Positions 8,084 to 16,597 of a stretch of 64,000 bases of DNA are shown piece after piece; positions within the stretch are counted from its first letter, which is position 1; each line of letters starts with the position of its first letter. The position numbers and the translations under genes are program-made. This DNA is from Peribacillus simplex. Lineage in GTDB: Bacteria > Bacillota > Bacilli > Bacillales > DSM-1321. Below the pieces are notes generated by a model, which saw only the letters and a program-made list of their open reading frames with translations, made no database searches and was not told where the DNA came from. The DNA lies in NCBI RefSeq assembly GCF_030123325.1, contig NZ_CP126106.1, positions 834,001 to 898,000 of the forward strand. Reading direction: 5' to 3'.

Positions 8084-8574
8084 CTATATCACTCTCTTCG
8101 GCAAATTGGTCTTTTTTCGATTCTATTCTATTCTTACAAAAACATGCTTGAATAATTCTTGAAGTAGAAAAAGTTAACTGACCGGTGGCTGAACCAATAA
8201 ATTCCATTAAGGGTATAAAAAATAATCAAGTCTATGCTTTGGGTTTATGCTCTACACTCCCAAGTCTTATTAACGGATAAAAAATACAATAGTTTATATG
8301 TAAGAGGGTGATTCCGGTAAATGGATCGCCCTTCTTTTTTTGCTGATCCTCCCGGTTATGTCATTAATGAAACTTAACAAAAACATATAAAAGTTCATGA
8401 AAACTTTACTTTTATTTACAGAATTCTCATATTGATGTCAATATTCAGTAATACATGTTTGTTATAATCGATTGACGGTTTTAAATGTGATTGGAAAAGG
8501 GTCTTTTAAAAATCCTTCATTTACAGATAAGTAGCAGGCTGATTGAAGATGACTGAATAGTAGGAGTGAACAAA
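8084..8574. other. Intergenic stretch with an orphan terminator
   Basis: No protein gene seen. A terminator-like hairpin at 8302-8340 (AAGA-GGGTGAT pairing with ATCGCCC-TTCTT, then T residues) points rightward, although no plus-strand gene precedes it. An undetected small RNA is possible. TATAAT at 8463-8468 may be a -10 box for the next gene. Confidence 0.45.
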
Positions 8575-9759
8575 ATGAAGGAATCTATAAATCTATATGA
8601 GCTTACATTTAGTGAAAAAGATAGATATGTAATCATTACGAATGCTTATCCACATGAAGATCAGTTATATCGGAATGGGTTTATCCACCGAAGAGTCAAG
8701 GCTTATCTGGATGAGGGTTTGAAGGTTGATGTCTTTGTTTTGCATCCTGCCTATAAAAATGCAGAAAAGTATACGTATGAAGATGTGCCTGTTTATCGAG
8801 GAACTGAACAGCATCTGCGCATTTTCTTAAATCATAAAGTACATAAAAAAGCGCTCATTCATTTTGTTAATCCAAAAATGGTACAAGCGATAAAAGAAAC
8901 GAACACAGATTTACCGATCATCACCTGGATACATGGATTTGAAACGGAGGCATGGCATAGGAGATGGTTTAATTTTCTTGAAAGTCCTGAAAGCTTGAGG
9001 AAGATACTTGAAATGTCGGACGACTATTATGTAGAACAGCTTTCTTTTATGAATTGGTTTTATCAAACGAATGAATTGGATACGACCTTTGTTCATATTT
9101 CCAAATGGTTCAAAGAACATATTGCGGAATGTGACGCAAGAGCGGAATCGAAAAATTCAGTAATCATTCCTAATGTAATAGATGACAATCTGTTTACCTT
9201 TAAGGAAAAGCCAGTTGAAAAGCGGACAAAAGTCCTTTCAATCAGGCCATACGCTTCACGAAAATACGCCAATGATTTATCGGTGAAAGCAGTGCTGGAA
9301 CTATCGAAGAGACCATACTTCGATAAGTTGGAATTTGCATTTTATGGTGATGGAAAATTGTTCGATCAAACCGTTGAGCCAATCCGGGATTTTGAGAATG
9401 TAACGATTCATAAAGGTTTCCTATCACAGGAGCAAATCGCTGCATTACATAAGGAGTATGGAATTTTCCTTTGCCCGACCCGTTTGGATTCTCAAGGGGT
9501 TTCTATGTGTGAGGCTATGTCGAGTGGGCTAGTGCCGATTTCAACAGATATCACGGCAATCCCGGAATTCGTAAAACACGACGTTTCTGGCCTTCTAACA
9601 AAACCTGAGTCCCCTATCGAAATTGCCGATGCAATAGAGCGCTTATATTACAACCCGGACGTATTTTCAAGAGTGTCAAAACAAGCTTCTCAGTCGATTC
9701 GAGAAAAATGCGCGGTAGATGTTGTTATTAAAAGAGAATTGGAGATTATCCAAGGTTAA
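8575..9759 (+). CDS. Family 4-type glycosyltransferase
   Basis: A 394-residue retaining glycosyltransferase of the GT-B fold, cytosolic or peripheral to the membrane. The N-terminal half has YVIITNAYPHEDQLYRNGF (about 22-40). The C-terminal half carries the sugar-nucleotide site, with LSIRPYASRKYANDLS and the E-x7-E-like DSQGVSMCEAMSSGLVPIS (about 300-318). The ATG at 8575 lies eight bases after AGGAG; the GTG at 8566 overlaps that site and is unlikely to be the start. It leads a three-gene run with a coiled-coil protein and a second glycosyltransferase. A surface or spore polysaccharide role is likely, but donor and acceptor are unknown. Confidence 0.88.
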   Translation: MKESINLYELTFSEKDRYVIITNAYPHEDQLYRNGFIHRRVKAYLDEGLKVDVFVLHPAYKNAEKYTYEDVPVYRGTEQHLRIFLNHKVHKKALIHFVNPKMVQAIKETNTDLPIITWIHGFETEAWHRRWFNFLESPESLRKILEMSDDYYVEQLSFMNWFYQTNELDTTFVHISKWFKEHIAECDARAESKNSVIIPNVIDDNLFTFKEKPVEKRTKVLSIRPYASRKYANDLSVKAVLELSKRPYFDKLEFAFYGDGKLFDQTVEPIRDFENVTIHKGFLSQEQIAALHKEYGIFLCPTRLDSQGVSMCEAMSSGLVPISTDITAIPEFVKHDVSGLLTKPESPIEIADAIERLYYNPDVFSRVSKQASQSIREKCAVDVVIKRELEIIQG

Positions 9760-9779
9760 ATGAGGGGAGTTTTTTCAAT

Positions 9780-10103
9780 ATGGACGAACGAAATGAATAT
9801 TGGAAAACTATGTATGAGGAACTTGAATTACAAATGAAAGACATGATGTCCATGACATTGGAGCTCATAGAGGGAAGTGGCACTGAAAAACAAAAAATAA
9901 TCGAGAATATTACAAAAGAAAATAGTAGGCTGCGGGAAGAATTAGAAAAAAATAAGATGGCCCAAAAAGAAAATATTCAGCTTAACAAAGAAATACGAAG
10001 ACTTAAGTTATTAGAACACAAATTCAACGTTACATATGCAGGGAAATTCACGTTAAAATATCTTGCGCTTAAATCATCTATTAAAGAACAAATAAAAAAA
10101 TAA
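9780..10103 (+). CDS. Short coiled-coil protein of the glycosyltransferase cluster
   Basis: A 107-residue, strongly charged protein with long heptad-like helices (about 1-85, with MYEELELQMKDMM and NSRLREELEKNKMAQKEN). It has no membrane segment. Its last 22 residues (GKFTLKYLALKSSIKEQ) resemble the end of the glycosyltransferase encoded next (GKMTFKYWDLRKRLNF), so the two may share a docking tail. It starts 20 bases after the first glycosyltransferase, with GAGGGGAG before the ATG. I do not recognise a named family. A scaffold or length-setting role is a guess. Confidence 0.75.
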   Translation: MDERNEYWKTMYEELELQMKDMMSMTLELIEGSGTEKQKIIENITKENSRLREELEKNKMAQKENIQLNKEIRRLKLLEHKFNVTYAGKFTLKYLALKSSIKEQIKK

Positions 10104-10140
10104 ACATTCATATCAGATTTCAGTCATTGGAGTGAAAACT

Positions 10141-11931
10141 TTGAATTCACATGAACTAGTTGAAAACAGAAAAATGAAGGTGCTTCTATTTGGCTTTATT
10201 GACATGAATTCAATGGATGGATCTGCAGTATTTTTATCTTCCTTAGCATCGACCATTGCGTTAGATTCCAACATCGAAGTTGACTTACTTTTAGCTAGCC
10301 CGGTCAAACGTGATATCTTAATTCAGCCTCTTGAGAAATTTGATAATATAACCATTCTCAATCCTTTTATTGATCCTTTTTTTAGAGCCACAGATGATGA
10401 GTGGGTAAAAAAAGGTGTCATTGATTTTGATATAGCTGAAATGCTCATTTCAAATTATTGGAGTCAAAAGGAATATGATTGGCTATTTGTAAGAAGCATT
10501 GAGACTGTTGAAAAAATAGCAAAGCATGAGCATATCATAAAGAATACATTAGTTTATGCTACAGGCCTGACTCACATAGGTCAGGATGTTAATGAAGAAA
10601 AATTTGAGAGCATTAAAAATATATATGATCAGTGTGCGTATTTCTTATGTCAAACAGAAGAGATGTGCGAATTTGTCATTGAGATTCTTAATTTGAATAA
10701 AGAAAAAAACAAAGTTTCCTTGCTTACCCCGATGATACCGAACGTTGAATCAGCAGAAGGGCAGCCCCGGTTAAAAAACAAACTTGTATATACAGGGAAA
10801 TTCGACCCTGATTGGAAGACCATTCCCATCATTACTGCCTTTAAAGAATTAAAGCGCGAGATTCCGAATTTATCACTTGATGTAGCGGGGGATAAATTCA
10901 AATGGGTTAAAGATGATTCTCAGTTTAAGGAAGAAGCGGCATACCTCCTTAAAAATACAGATGGGCTTACATGGTACGGGGCATTGACAAGGGAGAATGC
11001 CCAACAATTAATCGTGAACAGTGATATTGGGATAACCTGGAGAAGTGAGGAAATGGACAGCAGTCTGGAACTGTCTACAAAGCTATTGGAGTATGGCATC
11101 TTAAGGAAGGCTGTAATAATGAATCCAACCGAAATGCATATAAAGCTTTTTGGCGAAGATTACCCGTTATATGCTGTTACAGAGAAGGATTTCCGTGACG
11201 CTGTCAAATTAGCGCTATGTAATAAGGATGTATATGAGTTTGCTGCAAAACGAATGTATCAAGTTAGCAGGCAGTTTTTATTTTCGGAAGCAATAAAAAA
11301 ACTGCAAGGTCTTTTATGGAGCAAACGTATTACAGATTATGTAAATGAAAGTACGGATATGTTTTATATTGATGAAGATGATTTTGATGAACTGAATAAG
11401 CATGCACCATCAAAAAAAGTGAAAAAATTGCCTGTGGAGTTTAATGTTGACGAAGTTTTCACCTATATTGTCAAAAACATACCTGAAGAAATAAAACGAG
11501 TTGAAAAACTGTTTAAACTGTCTGGGTATGGTCAAATCACTTCAGTAGAAAGATCTGGATGTTATACATTTCTCCACATCCATAAAAGTAATGGAAACTT
11601 TGAACAAAATTTTCAAAATAACATGCCATATTTAAAAACCATAGGATTTGAAACCTATGGCAACCCTAAATTAAAACCAAAAGATGTGGGAGTTTCAATG
11701 AAAGAACAGGCAATGGTCGATAATAAAAACAATGAAATTAAAGTGAAAAATAAAGAATTGGTTAAAGAAGTAAAGCAATTAAAAAAACTGAACACAGTTC
11801 AACTTAAACAAATTACTAAGCTGGAGAAACAAAACCTAGCACTTGGACGTAAATATCATTCACTTTCGAAGTCGAAAATGGGTAAAATGACATTCAAGTA
11901 TTGGGATTTAAGAAAAAGGCTTAACTTTTAA
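10141..11931 (+). CDS. Large glycosyltransferase with C-terminal coiled coil
   Basis: About 596 residues. Residues 10-400 look like a GT-B glycosyltransferase: MKVLLFGFIDMNSMDGSAVF at the start, then LVYTGKFDPDWKTIPIITAF, LSLDVAGDKF and SSLELSTKLLEYG, which fit a donor-binding half. The C-terminal part (about 430-596) is an added region ending in a coiled coil (VKELKKL-type heptads from 535) and a KMTFKYW tail. I prefer the TTG at 10141, nine bases after GGAG; the first cluster gene has the same GGAGTGAA spacing. A GTG at 10132 overlaps the site. Two hairpins at 11933-11966 and 11985-12022 follow, so it closes the operon. Confidence 0.8.
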   Translation: MNSHELVENRKMKVLLFGFIDMNSMDGSAVFLSSLASTIALDSNIEVDLLLASPVKRDILIQPLEKFDNITILNPFIDPFFRATDDEWVKKGVIDFDIAEMLISNYWSQKEYDWLFVRSIETVEKIAKHEHIIKNTLVYATGLTHIGQDVNEEKFESIKNIYDQCAYFLCQTEEMCEFVIEILNLNKEKNKVSLLTPMIPNVESAEGQPRLKNKLVYTGKFDPDWKTIPIITAFKELKREIPNLSLDVAGDKFKWVKDDSQFKEEAAYLLKNTDGLTWYGALTRENAQQLIVNSDIGITWRSEEMDSSLELSTKLLEYGILRKAVIMNPTEMHIKLFGEDYPLYAVTEKDFRDAVKLALCNKDVYEFAAKRMYQVSRQFLFSEAIKKLQGLLWSKRITDYVNESTDMFYIDEDDFDELNKHAPSKKVKKLPVEFNVDEVFTYIVKNIPEEIKRVEKLFKLSGYGQITSVERSGCYTFLHIHKSNGNFEQNFQNNMPYLKTIGFETYGNPKLKPKDVGVSMKEQAMVDNKNNEIKVKNKELVKEVKQLKKLNTVQLKQITKLEKQNLALGRKYHSLSKSKMGKMTFKYWDLRKRLNF

Positions 11932-11932
11932 T

Positions 11933-12022
11933 AAGAAGGTAAGCCTGCAATTAGTCAGACCTTCTTAACTATATATTAGTCAAAGGAAAGCTCCTGAATG
12001 CTGCACGCTAACAGGGGCCTTT
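11933..12022 (+). terminator. Two hairpins closing the glycosyltransferase cluster
   Basis: AAGAAGGT / ACCTTCTT (11933-11966, long loop) and GGAAAGCTCCTG / CAGGGGCCTTT (11985-12022). Neither has a long T run, so efficiency is uncertain. The rest of the gap to 12238 holds nothing else except a TATAAT at 12213-12218 before the next gene. Confidence 0.55.
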
Positions 12023-12238
12023 GTCATTTATATCGAGTAAAGGGGCAGGGGGATTCTTGCAAACCTTTTATTTATGTTGTCAATTTCCGCAGTATGTATA
12101 AAGCTGCGTCAGTTTACTTTATTAAAACTTGGACTAATAAAGATTCACGGAATTACAAAAAAACTAATCTTTCACCAATTACCCAAATAGACCGAATAGC
12201 CGTTAATGGTGTTATAATATTCTGAAAAAGGGGGAGAG

Positions 12239-12727
12239 ATGATGGAGGAGAATGTTCTAAAAGCGATTCAAGATGATTATCCAGATGAATTTGCATGGTG
12301 TTATGGATGTGGCCGCTTAAACAATGATGGTCATCATTTTCGAACGGGTTGGCAAGGCGAGCAAACAAGGACAATTTATACACCACGACCAGAGCATATC
12401 GCAATTCCAGGATTTGTTTATGGCGGCTTGATTGCATCTTTAATTGATTGTCATGGAACAGGTTCCGCTGCTATTGCATTGCATCGTAAAAATGGTCATG
12501 AAGTTGGAGAGGGAGTGGAGCCTCCAAGGTTCGTGACAGCTTCACTGAAAGTGGATTTCGTAAAGCCAACCCCAAATGATGTGCCATTAATTGCCGTTGG
12601 GACGGTTCATGAAATACATCCTAAGAAGTGGAAAATCGAAACAGAGGTTTTTGCCATCGATAAACTTTGCGCCCGTGGAGAGGTAATCGCTGTTGTGATG
12701 CCAAGTACTTTTACAAGCAAAGAGTGA
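12239..12727 (+). CDS. Hotdog-fold thioesterase (PaaI-like)
   Basis: A 162-residue protein of the hotdog superfamily, which hydrolyses acyl-CoA thioesters. Visible features are CYGCGRLNNDGHHFR near residue 22-36, the central helix FVYGGLIASLIDCHGTGSAA (about 59-78, the family's HGG-like turn followed by a long helix) and the strand VTASLKVDFVKPTP. The CxxCG-type start and the substrate cannot be assigned further. The first ATG has AAAGGGGGAGAG before it; the next codon but none is also ATG. TATAAT at 12213-12218 is a likely -10 box. Single-gene unit with its own terminator. Confidence 0.85.
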   Translation: MMEENVLKAIQDDYPDEFAWCYGCGRLNNDGHHFRTGWQGEQTRTIYTPRPEHIAIPGFVYGGLIASLIDCHGTGSAAIALHRKNGHEVGEGVEPPRFVTASLKVDFVKPTPNDVPLIAVGTVHEIHPKKWKIETEVFAIDKLCARGEVIAVVMPSTFTSKE

Positions 12728-12778
12728 TCTTAATCAATGTAAACGAAATCAACTAAAGAATTAGATTTTTTTATCAAA

Positions 12779-12808
12779 GGACCGTCCAATTATTTGGACG
12801 GTTCTTTA
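12779..12808 (+). terminator. Terminator after the thioesterase gene
   Basis: ACCGTCCAA / TTGGACGGT perfect 9-bp stem with a 4-base loop, then TCTTT. Confidence 0.88.
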
Positions 12809-12929
12809 ATGTATCTGAGTATCCATTTCAAGCATGTTATCGCTATAAAGCGGCATGTAGCTGGAAATCACAAGCGAATTGTCAAAAATATCAATATACT
12901 TACATTATAAGCAAAGGGAGGTCGCATAG

Positions 12930-13367
12930 ATGAAAATAAACGTAGAGATAGATGAGGAGGTCCAAGCGATAGAGGTGCTTATCCGCAATCATGAATGGAA
13001 TGAGGAAGTGCAGGAACTGATGGAGCGCTTGAAGGAGAGGAAAAGACCGTATTTTGTCGGCAGGAAAGGAGAAATGCAGCATGTATTCCGGGCAGAAGAA
13101 ATTATCTGTTTGTTCACAGAGCAAGATTCCATAATGGTGCGGACAAAACAGGGTACTTTCGAAATGAAAGAAAGGTTATATGAACTGGAAATGGACCTTC
13201 CCGGTAATCAATTCGTGCGATTGTCCAAGTCAGTGATTGCCAATTTGGATGAGTTAAGCAGATTCGAGGCGTCTTTCAACGGGACCTTATGTGTGTACTT
13301 CCGATCAGGGGAAAAAGAATATGTTTCCCGCCACTATGTTCAAGGAATCAAGAAAGCATTTCAATGA
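12930..13367 (+). CDS. LytTR-family transcriptional regulator
   Basis: A 145-residue DNA-binding protein. Residues 1-40 form a charged helical lead without a receiver domain. Residues 45-143 match the LytTR beta-type DNA-binding domain: VFRAEEIICLFTEQDSIMVRT, FEMKERLYELEMDL, FVRLSKSVIANLDEL and VSRHYVQGIKKAF. AAAGGGAGG precedes the ATG. It is followed by a DUF3021 membrane protein gene, a pairing seen across Firmicutes in which the membrane partner probably controls the regulator. Targets are unknown; such pairs often control their own operon or a nearby transporter. Confidence 0.92.
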   Translation: MKINVEIDEEVQAIEVLIRNHEWNEEVQELMERLKERKRPYFVGRKGEMQHVFRAEEIICLFTEQDSIMVRTKQGTFEMKERLYELEMDLPGNQFVRLSKSVIANLDELSRFEASFNGTLCVYFRSGEKEYVSRHYVQGIKKAFQ

Positions 13368-13384
13368 AAAAGGAAGGGATTATG

Positions 13385-13801
13385 ATGAAAACACTATTAT
13401 TCTGCAGCTTTGTTGGGATTTGCTTTGGGGCACTCGTGATGGTGCTGACATGTTTTGGGGTGATCGCTTTTGGGGAGGCTGCTTCATTGGACAGTGGAAT
13501 ATTTTTAAAAAACGCGATGGGCTGCATATTATGCGGCTGGTTCTTCAGCACGGCAACACTCTTCTTTGAAAATGAAAGATGGAGTTTGTTATCTCAAACC
13601 ATTCTGCACTTCCTGACTGTCAGCATTCTTTACTTCCTATTATCCTTCTTTGTTGGTTGGATTCCATTCAGCTTAAAAGGATTTGCTATAGGAATTGGGA
13701 TTTTCATACCATTCTATATAATCATTTGGACCATATTCTATCTCTACTTTCGCTTCCAAATGAAAATATTGAATGATGGACTTGATAAGAGAAGGAATTG
13801 A
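13385..13801 (+). CDS. DUF3021 family membrane protein
   Basis: About 138 residues with four predicted membrane helices (about 3-25, 38-55, 68-88, 95-122) and a short basic cytosolic tail, the normal form of DUF3021. I chose ATG 13385 because AGGAAGGGA lies 7 bases before it. ATG 13364 overlaps the stop of the LytTR gene as ATGA and could add MKKEGIM. The pairing with LytTR suggests a sensor or anti-regulator role. The hairpin at 14044-14069 may end this transcript. Confidence 0.85.
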   Translation: MKTLLFCSFVGICFGALVMVLTCFGVIAFGEAASLDSGIFLKNAMGCILCGWFFSTATLFFENERWSLLSQTILHFLTVSILYFLLSFFVGWIPFSLKGFAIGIGIFIPFYIIIWTIFYLYFRFQMKILNDGLDKRRN

Positions 13802-14170
13802 GTGTGGATTGATCAGTTAGAGCGGTGTAAAGTGAACCGCGATAAAATACTAAACAGTCAGGAAAGGCATTTTCATATAACACGCCGGTTTCGTGATGCA
13901 TGCATTAACTGCGGTATGAACAATGGAAACAAAAGTTAAAGCTGCAAAACGATTAACTTTGCATTTAACTGAACATGAATTCCAAAAGGATTATGGGATC
14001 AGGTGCCAGGAAGATACCGTACCAACTTAAACTAAAATCCCTTAGACCTGCTCGACCTATAGCAGGTCTATTCATTTCATCTTTCCTGTGGTATTACTCC
14101 TTTTGTTTGACCCCCTTAGGATATAAATAAAGAGACACCGCTCGCTGTTGTATCGGTGTCTGTTTGTATT
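13802..14170. terminator. Intergenic stretch with two terminators of convergent units
   Basis: No gene. AGACCTGCT / AGCAGGTCT (14044-14069) is a perfect stem for the plus-strand LytTR-DUF3021 unit. AGACACCG / CGGTGTCT (14133-14161), read on the minus strand and followed by T-rich DNA, serves the antiporter gene. Confidence 0.75.
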
Positions 14171-16240
14171 TTATCGGCTTTCTATCATTAACATTTCATC
14201 ATAGATTAAGTGTTGTCTAAGCTCAGTGGCTGTTTGCATGGATATTTGCTCATCTTCAACCATTTGCTGAATGATATCACGTTCGATTTGCATCGCATTC
14301 AACTGAAAATGACTCACCATCTCTTTAAAGCGATTTGCTTCTTTTTCACTTAATGTTCCGAATGGATTCAAATAACGATTATATCTTTGAATGACAAGCA
14401 TGACTTCATGACGGTTTTCAGGTGCAGTTTGTTGTTTGATCAATGAAATAGCTTCCTTTGAAGCTTCTTTTTGTGCTTTACGGAAATCCCGGATCAGGTC
14501 AGCATTTTTAACGATGGAGTCCTCTAATTTCGCTTCCCATTTCTTATCCCATTTGACATTGATCTTTTTCTTGAAAAGAATCGCCTGCAGATTGACCCAA
14601 GCCCTTTTCAGCGAAGATTTTTGCATATAATTCAAGGTTCTTGAAATATATACTTTATAAAGTTCAAAGGCTGTTTCCGATATAGTCCCTTTTTCGACTA
14701 ATCCAGAAACGACCTCCAATTCCTTGTTGGCACCTAGCTCCACTAAATCACGTATTGTCCGATTATCCGGTCTATTCGTTATTCCCCGCTCCAAATCTAT
14801 CAGTTGTTCATTTAAATCTTCCATCACTTGATGGACTGCTTTCTGATTATCGATGGTTGCTTCTTTGCTCAACTGATCGATCGTTTTATTTAAAACAATT
14901 TTATAAGCCTCATCAGGGGTTAGGCGTTCATCTTTGAATTCAATCGGTGTCTTTACCAGTAATGGCAAGAGTACCGTAGCCAATATGACGCTTAACAATA
15001 TGACGCAAGCTGCGATAAACAAGACTGTATTACGCATCGGGAATAAAGAGTCATCCGGCATGAAATATGGTATGGATAAAGCTGTAGCCAATGTAATGGT
15101 GCCATGAATGCCGCTAACGGATGTCAAAAATGCAAATCGTGATCTTGAAACATTCCCATCATCGTTGTCTTCGCCATCTTCTGGATGAACCCTTGACATG
15201 ATGAATTGCTCTAATGGATTCACTCTGTTTTTCGTAAAAGTATCATGCAAGATGTATACCCAAATAAAACGGATCACCAATAATAAAAGAACGATCAAAA
15301 CACTTATCCCAAAAAGATTACCCCTATTTAAGTCGGACTCAATCTCCTGATAAACACTCGGCAACATGAATCCTAATAAAGCAAATACAAGTCCATTCAA
15401 AACATAACCTAATACAGACCATGTATTAGTTGATACAATTTGCAATTTAGTTGTGGAACTCTGAAGGCGGTCCCGCTCGATGCCATGAATTACACCTGCA
15501 GCAACCACTGCCAAGATTCCGGATACATGGAATTCTTCAGCTACCATATATATGGCAAAAGGCGTAATCAGTTCAATGACAGTGGACATGGAGATTTCTT
15601 CAAGTCCATGAACCCGTAAAAATAATCGTAATTTAACGATTAAATAGCCCAATAGGATACCTATAAAAATACCGCCCAAAGCTACAAATATAAAATTAAG
15701 CGAAGCATCTTTTATAGAAAACACTCCAGTTAAGGCAGCTGCCAGGGCCACTTTAAAAGCAACGATTCCAGCAGCATCATTGAAAAGTGATTCACCTTCA
15801 AGGATGGGCATCATATTTCCGGGCAATTTCAACCCTTTTGTAATCGATTGTACTGCTACGGCATCCGTAGGGGTAATCGTGGCTGCTAAAGCAAAAGCGA
15901 CAGCCATCGGCATATCGGGTATTAACCAGTGGATGAAAAACCCTCCTGCAAAAACGGTCACGAATACTAACCCAAAGGCCAATAACAGAATAGGCTTACG
16001 CAATTCAAGCATTTCTTTACGGGACGTATTTTTTCCTTCTGTAAAGAGCAGCGGAGCAATGACACAGATCATGAATAGTTCTGAATGAAAATCCAACGAT
16101 AATTGAAATGGCAATAATGAAAGCACTGCTCCCATGGATATCTGATATATCGGTAGTGGAATACGAGTCCATATGGCATTTAATATTGTAGCGATTATCG
16201 TGGAAACCAATAATCCGAGCAATGTGATTAAAAATGACAT
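14171..16240 (-). CDS. CPA1-family Na+/H+ antiporter
   Basis: About 689 residues. The N-terminal 430 residues hold about 12 membrane helices, including the CPA1 transport core: TITPTDAVAVQSI (helix with the ion-site aspartate) and GESLFNDAAGIVAF. A long cytosolic C-terminal domain (about 440-689) is helical and charged, as in B. subtilis NhaK/YvgP. The protein exports Na+ (or another monovalent cation) in exchange for protons, for pH and salt homeostasis. The ATG at 16240 (MSFLITLLG) follows AAGGGAG; the 14-residue longer form starting at 16282 is less likely. Single minus-strand gene. Confidence 0.9.
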   Translation of the reverse strand: MSFLITLLGLLVSTIIATILNAIWTRIPLPIYQISMGAVLSLLPFQLSLDFHSELFMICVIAPLLFTEGKNTSRKEMLELRKPILLLAFGLVFVTVFAGGFFIHWLIPDMPMAVAFALAATITPTDAVAVQSITKGLKLPGNMMPILEGESLFNDAAGIVAFKVALAAALTGVFSIKDASLNFIFVALGGIFIGILLGYLIVKLRLFLRVHGLEEISMSTVIELITPFAIYMVAEEFHVSGILAVVAAGVIHGIERDRLQSSTTKLQIVSTNTWSVLGYVLNGLVFALLGFMLPSVYQEIESDLNRGNLFGISVLIVLLLLVIRFIWVYILHDTFTKNRVNPLEQFIMSRVHPEDGEDNDDGNVSRSRFAFLTSVSGIHGTITLATALSIPYFMPDDSLFPMRNTVLFIAACVILLSVILATVLLPLLVKTPIEFKDERLTPDEAYKIVLNKTIDQLSKEATIDNQKAVHQVMEDLNEQLIDLERGITNRPDNRTIRDLVELGANKELEVVSGLVEKGTISETAFELYKVYISRTLNYMQKSSLKRAWVNLQAILFKKKINVKWDKKWEAKLEDSIVKNADLIRDFRKAQKEASKEAISLIKQQTAPENRHEVMLVIQRYNRYLNPFGTLSEKEANRFKEMVSHFQLNAMQIERDIIQQMVEDEQISMQTATELRQHLIYDEMLMIESR

Positions 16241-16597
16241 AGAATCTCCCTTATCTTCTAATGTTTTAGTCTGTTTGCCCATGAAACTTCTATAAAAAGA
16301 TAAAAAAGCAGAGGTATTTTAAAGCGAATCATCCTTTAAAAAGTATCCCCTACTTTATGGCCTTGCATATCTTGGTCAAAATCCATACTTAAACAGATAC
16401 AGTATTTTTCACTAATATGTGGCCTCGTTTTTTGATATACCCCATAGCTATTAAATACAAACAGGATATCACAAATGTTTATGTTTTAATCAACTGCTTA
16501 AATGAAAATTAAGTTCATGCTGGAATCAGGATTTTCTGTATAAAATACCCTTAATGAAGAAACATAGAAAAATGGAGTTAGAGCGACCTGCAAAAAA
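16241..16597. other. Divergent intergenic stretch
   Basis: This AT-rich gap lies between the antiporter gene (leftward) and the germination operon (rightward). It should carry both promoters. I see no hairpin terminator or clear sigma-A pair. A forespore sigma-G promoter would be expected for the ger operon, but I could not place one with confidence. Confidence 0.4.

Noticed and set aside
11998..12225. 75-codon ORF after the glycosyltransferase cluster
   Set aside because: It begins inside a terminator-like hairpin, lacks a ribosome site and its product has no protein-like pattern.
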